Assembly (NCBI GenBank): GCA_028701635.1 | Contig: JAQVQJ010000012.1 | Coordinates: forward strand, 1-18,789 | Direction: 5' to 3' | DNA from: Clostridia bacterium | GTDB taxonomy: Bacteria > Bacillota_A > Clostridia > Christensenellales > UBA1242 | Length of the DNA stretch: 18,789 bases | Notes under the pieces: model-generated | The model's database searches: none | Told to the model about the DNA's origin: nothing | Seen by the model: only the letters and a program-made list of their open reading frames with translations | Translations under genes and position numbers: made by a program | Shown here: positions 1 to 6,096 of the stretch, one piece after another | Layout: every line of letters begins with the position of its first letter | How positions within the stretch are numbered: the first letter of the stretch is position 1

Positions 1-44
1 TAAATGATGCAAAGCTTTTAGCACAAAAAATGTTTAAAGTTTAG
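1..44 (+). CDS. 3' end of an upstream phage gene (partial)
   Basis: One frame is open from the window edge to a TAG at 42-44 and encodes NDAKLLAQKMFKV. The short helical, charged tail sits immediately before the coat gene, where tailed phages usually carry a scaffold or maturation protease. That position is the only hint of function. So little is visible that it could also be chance. Confidence 0.35.
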   Translation, partial: NDAKLLAQKMFKV

Positions 45-79
45 CACTAAAAAGTGCAATTGGCACAAAAGGAGAAATT

Positions 80-1303
80 ATGGTATCACTAACAAGCGCA
101 AGTAATGCGTTAAAAAATGTCTATTTAGGGGTTGTTGCAAATCAGTTAAATACTAATGCAAACCCACTTTTAAGTAGAATAGAACAATCCACATCTGATG
201 TTTGGGGTAAACAAATTATAAAGTTGGCTCCATACGGAATAAATGGTGGTATAGGTGCAGGTACTGAAACAGGAACTCTTCCAAGTGCGGGAGAAAATCA
301 GTATGTACAATTTATCACAGAATTAAAAAATTTATATGGCAAAATCTCAATCACAGATAAAGCAATGAGAGCATCGGCAAATAATGCAGGGGCTTTCGTT
401 AACCTTCTTAATGCAGAAATGGAAGGTTTAATTAAAGCAAGTAGCTTTAACTTTGGGCGTATGCTTTATGGCGACGGCTCTGGACTTTTAGCAACCGTAG
501 CATCATATAATGCTGGAACAGGAGCGGTTACTGTTGACAGTGTAAGAAATTTAATTGAAGGAATGATTATCGACGTTTATAGCGATGCAGAGGTGAAAGT
601 TTCTGCGTCAAGTGGATTAAGAATTTCTTATGTTGATAGAGTTAACAATGCTTTCTATTTAACAGTTCCATCTGGTGTTACACCAGCTTTTGATGCAGAT
701 TATACAGTTTATATTCAAAACTCAAAAGGTTTGGAAATTACAGGATTGGGGGCAATCTTCTCTGACTCAGCTACTTTATATGGATTAACAAGGGCAAATT
801 ATCCATGGTTAAAACCATATACAGATAGTACAGAAAAAGAAATTTCTGATGTAACTATTCAGGAAGCTTTGGACTCTCTTGAAGAGAGTTGCGGAACAAC
901 TGCAAACTTTATTACATGTTCAAGAACGGTAAGAAAGGCATATCAATCTTATTTATCTTATTATAGAAGAAATATTGATGTTATGGATCTTGCTGGCGGA
1001 TATAAAGCTATAACATATAATGGTATCCCTATTTATGCAGATAGATTTGTAGATGATGATGAAATGTATCTTTTGAATACTGACGAGTTTACACTTCATC
1101 AACTTTGCGATTGGAAATGGTTAGAGGGCGATGACGGAAAAGTTATCAAACAGAATTCTAACGAAGCTACTTATTCGGCTACACTTGTTAAATATGCGGA
1201 TTTGATTTGTAACAAACCAAATGCACAGGCAAAGATAAGCGGAATATTAAGTACAGTTACAAACCCATTTTCAATAACAATTGAAGAGCCAGCAGTAGAA
1301 TAG
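80..1303 (+). CDS. Phage major capsid protein (HK97-fold type)
   Basis: 407 aa, the usual size of a coat protein. It should form the icosahedral shell. The N-terminal helix-rich part (residues 1-50) is followed by a glycine-rich segment (53-66) and an E-loop-like stretch ending in YGKISITDKAMRA (86-98). The sequence MLYGDGSGLLATV (128-140) is typical of coat proteins of Gram-positive phages. A beta-rich stretch of about 100 residues (136-236) interrupts the core and may be an inserted accessory domain. The C-terminal part contains NGIPIYADRFVDDDEMYLLNTDEF (about 314-337), a P-domain-like pattern seen in many coat proteins. The start is set by GGAG at 71-74, five bases before the ATG. It begins the structural series and is followed after 9 bases by the next gene. 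The family assignment rests on motif recognition and gene order. Confidence 0.85.
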   Translation: MVSLTSASNALKNVYLGVVANQLNTNANPLLSRIEQSTSDVWGKQIIKLAPYGINGGIGAGTETGTLPSAGENQYVQFITELKNLYGKISITDKAMRASANNAGAFVNLLNAEMEGLIKASSFNFGRMLYGDGSGLLATVASYNAGTGAVTVDSVRNLIEGMIIDVYSDAEVKVSASSGLRISYVDRVNNAFYLTVPSGVTPAFDADYTVYIQNSKGLEITGLGAIFSDSATLYGLTRANYPWLKPYTDSTEKEISDVTIQEALDSLEESCGTTANFITCSRTVRKAYQSYLSYYRRNIDVMDLAGGYKAITYNGIPIYADRFVDDDEMYLLNTDEFTLHQLCDWKWLEGDDGKVIKQNSNEATYSATLVKYADLICNKPNAQAKISGILSTVTNPFSITIEEPAVE

Positions 1304-1312
1304 GAGAAAAAT

Positions 1313-1642
1313 ATGTTGATTGAAATTCAAAATGATATTTATTTTATAAATTCGCGATTAAAAGAAATCGATGAAAAGTATCAAATTTATTTTAACACGA
1401 AAAGAAATGTCTTTGAAGTTCACAACAAAGGGCAAATAGGGGATAGTTATTGTTTAACTATCCCTTACTCTTTGCTCGATCAAAGAACAATAGATTTAAT
1501 TAATAAAACAAAAATAGAAAATAAAGAAAAAATATTAAAAGAAATAGAAAAAAATAATGAAAAAATAGAAAAAATACAAAATAAAAGAATTTTAAATAAT
1601 GCAAATGACTTATTATTACAGGCGAATAAATATTTAAGCTAA
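1313..1642 (+). CDS. Small phage protein next to the coat gene, unknown function
   Basis: 109 aa. Residues 1-65 are a mixed alpha/beta region (IQNDIYFINSRLKEIDEKYQIYFNTKRNVFEVHN), and residues 66-109 are a highly charged helix rich in K, E, N and I, probably a coiled coil. Small proteins of this type occur beside coat or connector genes of Clostridia-type phages, but I know of no established function. GGAG at 1303-1306, overlapping the last base of the coat stop codon, supports the ATG at 1313. The gene is followed by a spacer made only of A and T. Confidence 0.75.
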   Translation: MLIEIQNDIYFINSRLKEIDEKYQIYFNTKRNVFEVHNKGQIGDSYCLTIPYSLLDQRTIDLINKTKIENKEKILKEIEKNNEKIEKIQNKRILNNANDLLLQANKYLS

Positions 1643-1752
1643 ATATAATTAATTAAAATATAAAATATTAAAATAAATATTTAAAAAATAAAAATAAATA
1701 TTAAATAATTAATTTTTAATTAATTAAAATTATTAAAAATTTAATTAAAATA
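1640..1752. other. 113-nt tract without a single G or C
   Basis: From the stop codon TAA of the preceding gene to the base before GGAG at 1753, every base is A or T. Several TTAATTAA palindromes and A-tracts are present, so the DNA is probably bent and easily melted. No ORF, clear hairpin terminator or well-spaced promoter can be made out. It is the only real gap in an otherwise tightly packed structural operon. Confidence 0.9.
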
Positions 1753-1761
1753 GGAGAAAAT

Positions 1762-2331
1762 ATGGAAATAATTAATATTATAAAAAATACGTGTGTTTTT
1801 CTTCAAAAAGATGAATTATTAGAAACCACAGAATTAGGCGGGGAAGAAACTTCAACTGAAGCACAGCAAAGAGAGATAAGTCTTTTACTTCGTTGTTTAA
1901 ACTTAGTTTATAACTCAATCGCTACGGATTATATTCCGCTAATAAAAACTGAAATTATTATGCCAATAAATGGCGAGATTTTATTTACATCATTAAGCGA
2001 AAAAATTCTTGATATAAAAAGGATTGAGGACAAATATGGGCTAAGGTTAAATTACAAGTTATATCCCGATAGAATTTTAACAATAGATGGAGAAGTTACT
2101 ATTAATTATTCGTATGAACCAGAAGAGTTGGAAGACTTAACTTCAACTATGGAAAGTTTCAGCGAAAAATTAACAGAAAGAGTTATTGCTTATGGCGTTG
2201 CAATGGAATATTCGTTTATAAGTGGACTACATGATGATGCTTCAATTTGGGAAAAGAGATTTAAAGATAGTTTACAAATAGCATCTAGAAAGAAAGCCGA
2301 GATGCGACTACCTAGTAGGAGGTGGAATTAA
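1762..2331 (+). CDS. Head-completion / head-tail adaptor protein (P22 gp4-like)
   Basis: 189 aa, close to the 160-200 aa usual for the P22 gp4 / tail-tubular adaptor group. Such proteins bind under the portal ring and prepare it for the tail hub. Features seen: an N-terminal helical part containing LLLRCLNLVYNSIATDYIPL (about 41-60), a central beta part, then NYSYEPEEL, a helix with ERVIAYGVAMEYSFISGLHDDASIWEKRFKDSL, and a basic tail ending LPSRRWN. That tail is common in this group. The next gene encodes the gp10-like partner, as in P22. GGAG at 1753-1756 precedes the ATG. The fold is inferred from pattern and gene order, not from a structural search. Confidence 0.7.
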   Translation: MEIINIIKNTCVFLQKDELLETTELGGEETSTEAQQREISLLLRCLNLVYNSIATDYIPLIKTEIIMPINGEILFTSLSEKILDIKRIEDKYGLRLNYKLYPDRILTIDGEVTINYSYEPEELEDLTSTMESFSEKLTERVIAYGVAMEYSFISGLHDDASIWEKRFKDSLQIASRKKAEMRLPSRRWN

Positions 2332-3833
2332 TGATTTACGACAATAAATTGCTATTAAAAAATAGTAGTACACATAAATTGTCATTATCGACTTTCAAAT
2401 ATGGAATAAATACAGAAACTGATGAAAATTCCTTGCCATATAGATATGCTAAGTTATCATATAATTATAGTTTTAGGAGAGGTTCTCTTCAAACAGGATT
2501 GGGCTTTGAATCTTTAACTCTTCCAGAAGATTATACTTATGAAACAGAAAGAACAATGGAATTTTTAAGTACTCCAACTCAAATAAAGCGAGTTTGGTTA
2601 TATCCATTTTTTAACACTGCATTACAAGCAAAAAATCACATACTATTAGTTAGTTATGACAATAAAGTTTACTATGTGCCGATTGTTTCTATTAATCCTT
2701 TTTTTACAAACATAGAGACTGATTTAACTCTTACTTCTGATCCAAATGCTATTTATTATAATATAGAGGGCGAAGATGTAATGTTAGTTATCTCTGCGAC
2801 AGATGGTATGTATGTTTTTCACCCAACCATACCATCATCGTTAGACACAGAAGCACCTAAATTAATTTCAATGTGTAGACATTATGAACGCATTTTTGGA
2901 ATAGAGGAAGGTAAAAGAAATAAACTTGTATTTAGTGCAAACTTAGATCCAACAAATTGGGATATGGAAGTTGATGCAGGCTATATTGAACTTATTGACG
3001 ATAAGGGTGGATTGGAAAGAGTTTTAAGCTTTAACGATTATGTTTATATCTTTAAGGAATATGGCATTTCTAGATTATCTGCTTATGGCGACCAAGCAGA
3101 ATTTAGTATTTCAAGTCTTTACGTATCAAGTGGAAAAATATATGGAAATTCTGTTTGTGCTTGCGGAGATAGAATAATGTTTCTTTCTCGTGATGGAATT
3201 TATTCTTTTAATGGAAACTCTACAAACAAAATCTCTTTAAATATTGAAAGTTTATTGCAAAACATTAACAATGAAAATTGCTGTTCTGCTTATCATAATG
3301 GAAAATATTATTTAGGTTGTAAACTAAATTATAATGATGAAGAAGAGGTTGGTTGTGAGAGTTATGTAGATGGTTGTATCAACAATACTCTTATTGAATT
3401 AGACTTAAAAAGCGGAGAAATTAATCTGTTAAGAGGTGTTGATTTAAAAAGTATTTGTTCAATAGAATACTGCTTTATAAATAAACTTGTTGCTGCGTTT
3501 AATAATGAGCATAAAGCAAAATTAGGTCAACTTACAACTGATGGAAAAATATTTGGAACAGTATTAAAAAAAGTTTGGACATCTCCAAATACTAATTTGG
3601 GATATCCAGATAAAGCAAAGAAGGTGAAGTCTTTTTCTCTTATCTCAAAATATGATTGCAAAGTAATAGTTAAGACTGATAAGGGAAGCAAGGAATTTGA
3701 TGTTATTGGAAAAAACTCGACTACTACGATAAGACCTAATATTACTGGCGAGATGTTTCAATTTACGATTGAAACAAGTGAAGAAAATGCGGAAGTTGCA
3801 GTGCCAGAAATTACTATTGGAGTAAGTAGATAA
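2331..3833 (+). CDS. Tail hub / DNA-stabilisation protein (P22 gp10-like)
   Basis: 500 aa. In P22, gp10 closes the capsid below gp4 and forms the tail hub. The protein is almost all beta strands, compatible with a propeller. The stretch IMFLSRDGIYSFNG (about 281-294) followed by HNGKYYLGC and NNTLIELDLKSGEINLLRG is characteristic of these phage propeller-like tail proteins. About ten cysteines are spread through the middle, which is many for a phage tail protein. The ATG at 2331 overlaps the upstream stop (TAATG) and has AGGAGG at 2317-2322, eight bases before it. An upstream GTG at 2322 lies inside that ribosome site and is not a likely start. The downstream gene overlaps in the same TAATG manner. 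Confidence 0.7.
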   Translation: MIYDNKLLLKNSSTHKLSLSTFKYGINTETDENSLPYRYAKLSYNYSFRRGSLQTGLGFESLTLPEDYTYETERTMEFLSTPTQIKRVWLYPFFNTALQAKNHILLVSYDNKVYYVPIVSINPFFTNIETDLTLTSDPNAIYYNIEGEDVMLVISATDGMYVFHPTIPSSLDTEAPKLISMCRHYERIFGIEEGKRNKLVFSANLDPTNWDMEVDAGYIELIDDKGGLERVLSFNDYVYIFKEYGISRLSAYGDQAEFSISSLYVSSGKIYGNSVCACGDRIMFLSRDGIYSFNGNSTNKISLNIESLLQNINNENCCSAYHNGKYYLGCKLNYNDEEEVGCESYVDGCINNTLIELDLKSGEINLLRGVDLKSICSIEYCFINKLVAAFNNEHKAKLGQLTTDGKIFGTVLKKVWTSPNTNLGYPDKAKKVKSFSLISKYDCKVIVKTDKGSKEFDVIGKNSTTTIRPNITGEMFQFTIETSEENAEVAVPEITIGVSR

Positions 3834-4834
3834 TGGTTATAGATGAAAATGAATTAAAAGAGTCAATTCATAAAAAAAATGTTGAGAATTTTAATAAAAA
3901 TGGAGGAATTAATATGTATTTAAAAGATGAAGAAGATGATGAAATAAAAACAAAAAAAGATGAAGTTTTAGAAAAGATAAAGGAGATTGATTCTAAATAT
4001 GTTCCAGAAGAATATGTTCCAACAGAAATAGAGTTATTAGAATTAGAAAAGAGAGAATTTACAGCCCCAACCGATGAGGAACTAGAAAATCAAGCAATTG
4101 AATCCTTGAAAACTTATAAGGAAAACGAGATAGATAAAATTGATGATAAGTATTCTTCAAAATTTATAGATATAAGCGAAGATGTGGAAAAAACTTTAAA
4201 TGAAAAAGAGGGAGATATTTCTTCTATTAATACAGATTATGAAACAACTTTGAAGAAAACAAAAGATTCAAGTGTAAAAAAGGGGGTTGCTCGTTCTTCT
4301 ATTTATGAAAATGCACTGAGAGAAATTGAAGGGGAAAAAGAAAGCAATCTTGATACTATTGAGCAAGAATATAACAAAGTAATTAACAGTTTAAAAAATG
4401 AAAGGGACATTTTACAAAGTCAAAAAGAAAGTGCACTAACTAGCTTTGATATTAGTTATGCAGTGAAATTGCAAAGCAAAATAGATAGTTTAAATACTGA
4501 AATTGCGAAAGAACAAGAGAAAGTTTTGAAGTATAATAAAGATATTGAAAAACAAGAAGCAGATTACATAAAAGAGCAAGAAAAACTGGCGGCGGCAGAG
4601 CAGAAAAAGGTTGAAGAAAAAAATAGTGCACTGCAAAAATTGATAGATAAAAAAGGACAGACTGAAATTCAAAGATTAAAAGCAGAAGAAAAATATAATG
4701 TTTTCTATGATTATCTATCAAGCATATCAAAGGCAGATGCAGTTGATGAGTTAAAAAATGACCCTGTTTATAAAAATGATTTAGGCAGTTATTATAATCT
4801 TCTTTATGCTCAAATGCTTAAAAGGAAGGACTAA
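3833..4834 (+). CDS. Long coiled-coil phage protein, possible tail needle or virion protein
   Basis: 333 aa, extremely charged and mostly helical. Residues 1-115 are acidic with a less helical patch (VPEEYVPTEIELLELEKREFTAPTDEEL). Residues about 115-300 carry heptad-like spacing typical of a long coiled coil, interrupted by VKKGVARSSIYENAL (about 148-162). The C-terminus, FYDYLSSISKADAVDELKNDPVYKNDLGSYYNLLYAQML, is more compact. It occupies the place where P22 encodes its needle (gp26, also a coiled coil), but no sequence motif proves that role. Two starts are possible: ATG 3833, overlapping the previous stop (TAATG), or ATG 3914 (residue 28), which has a strong GGAGG at 3902-3906. Both could be used. 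No close family is recognised. Confidence 0.75.
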   Translation: MVIDENELKESIHKKNVENFNKNGGINMYLKDEEDDEIKTKKDEVLEKIKEIDSKYVPEEYVPTEIELLELEKREFTAPTDEELENQAIESLKTYKENEIDKIDDKYSSKFIDISEDVEKTLNEKEGDISSINTDYETTLKKTKDSSVKKGVARSSIYENALREIEGEKESNLDTIEQEYNKVINSLKNERDILQSQKESALTSFDISYAVKLQSKIDSLNTEIAKEQEKVLKYNKDIEKQEADYIKEQEKLAAAEQKKVEEKNSALQKLIDKKGQTEIQRLKAEEKYNVFYDYLSSISKADAVDELKNDPVYKNDLGSYYNLLYAQMLKRKD

Positions 4835-5245
4835 ATGTGGGAAGAAATTTTAAATAGTGTTATAGCTAATGGCGTTTTTGCTTCACTTTTTGTTTTTTTA
4901 CTTTTATATCTCTTAAAAGATAGTTCAAAACGAGAGGAAAAATATAACGAAACTATTTCATCATTAAATAAAAGCTTAAATATCGTTGAAGATATTGAAG
5001 AGAAAGTTGATGATTTTAAAAACAATGCGGAAGAGATAAAAGATAACGTTGGCATTGTTAAAAATGAAGTTTCAAGCTTAAATGAAAAATTAGATAAAAC
5101 AAATGATTCGATAGATTTAATGGGAAATAATTTAAAGAATCATAACGATATGATAAAAAAAGTATCCACAGAAGTTAAGGTTGTTAAAAAAGATGTAAAG
5201 GAAATTAAAAAAGGACTAGTTCAAAAGAAGGAGAATATAGGGTGA
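4835..5245 (+). CDS. BhlA/UviB-type holin-like protein with long coiled-coil tail
   Basis: 136 aa. The N-terminal pattern MWEEILNSVIANGVFASLFVFLLLYLLKDSSKREEKY matches the BhlA/UviB family (one membrane helix at about 8-27, then KREEKY), known from phages and bacteriocin plasmids of Gram-positive bacteria and linked to membrane permeabilisation. Family members are usually 70-90 aa. Here residues 40-136 add a charged coiled coil. The ATG directly abuts the previous stop codon, with AGGAAGGA at 4823-4830 as ribosome site. The gene overlaps the next holin by four bases (GTGA), so the two are probably translationally coupled. The function is known for the family only by general role. Confidence 0.8.
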   Translation: MWEEILNSVIANGVFASLFVFLLLYLLKDSSKREEKYNETISSLNKSLNIVEDIEEKVDDFKNNAEEIKDNVGIVKNEVSSLNEKLDKTNDSIDLMGNNLKNHNDMIKKVSTEVKVVKKDVKEIKKGLVQKKENIG

Positions 5246-5496
5246 AAAAGAGAATAAAAACTTATAGCTTTTGGGTTAGCCTTTCAGGAGCTATTGTTGT
5301 ATTAATTCAAGCAATAGGCAGGGCAGTTGGATTTATTCCAAATGCAGACATTATTAATAATATAGTTATGGGAATTGCAGGAATTCTTGTTGTTTTTGGG
5401 ATTGTTTCTTCGCCAACAGAAGAAGAATTAAAACAAAAGAAAGAAAGCAAAAAAACTGAGACTGAAGAGAGTGAACAAATTGATAAAGAAAATTAA
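5242..5496 (+). CDS. Phage holin (phiLC3-like family)
   Basis: 84 aa. Two membrane helices, about 9-30 (SFWVSLSGAIVVLIQAIGRAVG) and 38-58 (IINNIVMGIAGILVVFGIVSS), separated by a short turn and followed by a charged, lysine- and glutamate-rich tail. This is the class II holin layout of the phiLC3-type family of Gram-positive phages. Such holins form membrane lesions that release endolysin at the end of infection. The start is GTG, overlapping the previous stop as GTGA, with AAGGAGA at 5228-5234. It is the last gene before a strong terminator. No endolysin follows, which is unusual because holin and endolysin genes are normally adjacent. Confidence 0.82.
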   Translation: MKKRIKTYSFWVSLSGAIVVLIQAIGRAVGFIPNADIINNIVMGIAGILVVFGIVSSPTEEELKQKKESKKTETEESEQIDKEN

Positions 5497-5524
5497 ATCA
5501 TCTTTTTAAAAGATGATTTTTTTT
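5495..5524 (+). terminator. Rho-independent terminator of the prophage operon
   Basis: AAATCATCTT at 5495-5504 pairs with AAGATGATTT at 5510-5519, with an AT-only loop, followed by an uninterrupted run of T to 5524. It begins inside the stop codon of the holin gene and ends the phage late transcript. Confidence 0.88.
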
Positions 5525-5526
5525 GT

Positions 5527-5554
5527 TTGGATTTAAATTTTTTTAATGTATAAT
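5527..5554 (+). promoter_or_regulatory. Putative sigma-A promoter of the lipoprotein gene
   Basis: A perfect -10 TATAAT lies at 5549-5554. The best -35, TTGGAT at 5527-5532 (16-base spacer), is poor. The leader would be about 18 bases with AGGAGG at 5569-5574. Confidence 0.55.
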
Positions 5555-5578
5555 ATAAAATATTAAATAGGAGGAAAA

Positions 5579-5980
5579 ATGAAAAGATTTTATTTATTTT
5601 TATTAGCTTTAATAATCCCTTGCGCAGTTTTCTTTGCAGGCTGTGGAACAGATCCAATAGTTGGAGAATGGAAAACTTATCAGATAAAAATGGGAGATGC
5701 AGTTTTAAACTTAGAAGACGAAATTGAAGGTGGTGAAGTTGTAACTGAAGATTTATATGTTATTGTCTTTAATAGTAATGGGACATTTTCATTATATTCA
5801 ACAATGAGCGAAGGGATAGATAATGTTATTGGAACTTGGGCTAAAGGGGAAGATTCAAAATATATTTTAACACCACCAGAAGATGAAGGTGGAGAGGAAT
5901 ATGCTGTTGAAGTTGAAATTAAAGAGGGTAAATTATATTTCAATTCCACAGGAGATTTCGGGCTTATTCTTGCAAAATAA
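5579..5980 (+). CDS. Small lipoprotein with lipocalin-like domain
   Basis: 133 aa. It has a lipoprotein signal peptide: MKR, hydrophobic core 4-19, and lipobox FAGC with Cys22 as the lipid-attachment residue. The mature part begins TDPIVGEWK and contains VIVFNSNGTFSLY, VIGTWAKGEDSKYILTPP and EIKEGKLYF. This W-x(n)-G-T-W-x-Y-L-T pattern is typical of small lipocalin-like beta-barrel lipoproteins of gut bacteria, whose ligands are mostly unknown. It would sit on the outer face of the cytoplasmic membrane. AGGAGG at 5569-5574 supports the start. It is a single-gene unit with its own promoter and terminator between the prophage and gpmI, so it may be host DNA or phage-carried cargo; the sequence does not decide this. 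Confidence 0.8.
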   Translation: MKRFYLFLLALIIPCAVFFAGCGTDPIVGEWKTYQIKMGDAVLNLEDEIEGGEVVTEDLYVIVFNSNGTFSLYSTMSEGIDNVIGTWAKGEDSKYILTPPEDEGGEEYAVEVEIKEGKLYFNSTGDFGLILAK

Positions 5981-5994
5981 ATTTTGATTATATA

Positions 5995-6019
5995 AAAACA
6001 GCCAATCGGCTGTTTTTTT
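5995..6019 (+). terminator. Rho-independent terminator of the lipoprotein gene
   Basis: AAAACAGCC at 5995-6003 pairs with GGCTGTTTT at 6008-6016 around a four-base loop, with T through 6019. The A-run on the left side could let it work on the other strand too. Confidence 0.9.
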
Positions 6020-6061
6020 ATTTTTTGAAAATTTTTCAGAATATAAGAACATACTTTCATT

Positions 6062-6090
6062 TTGATTTTTTGTAGATTTATGCTAATAAT
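6062..6090 (+). promoter_or_regulatory. Putative promoter of gpmI, placed for a leaderless mRNA
   Basis: TTGATT at 6062-6067 and AATAAT at 6085-6090 (5 of 6 to TATAAT) are 17 bases apart. Transcription would start at about 6097, which is the A of the gpmI ATG. There is no Shine-Dalgarno sequence between the -10 and the start codon. Confidence 0.5.
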
Positions 6091-6096
6091 AGAAGC

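Noticed and set aside
2322..2330. GTG start for the gp10-like gene
   Set aside because: The GTG overlaps the AGGAGG ribosome site, which serves the ATG at 2331 at proper spacing.
4452..4730. Minus-strand ORF opposite the coiled-coil gene
   Set aside because: Its hydrophobic, phenylalanine- and leucine-rich protein is the complement of a lysine- and glutamate-rich coiled coil. There is no ribosome site and it runs against a packed operon.
5242..5245. Possible alternative genetic code with TGA read as tryptophan
   Set aside because: TGA ends the BhlA-like, PAP2 and tsaE frames at sensible places, and conserved tryptophans are encoded by TGG (for example in cysS WHIECS). The standard bacterial code fits.
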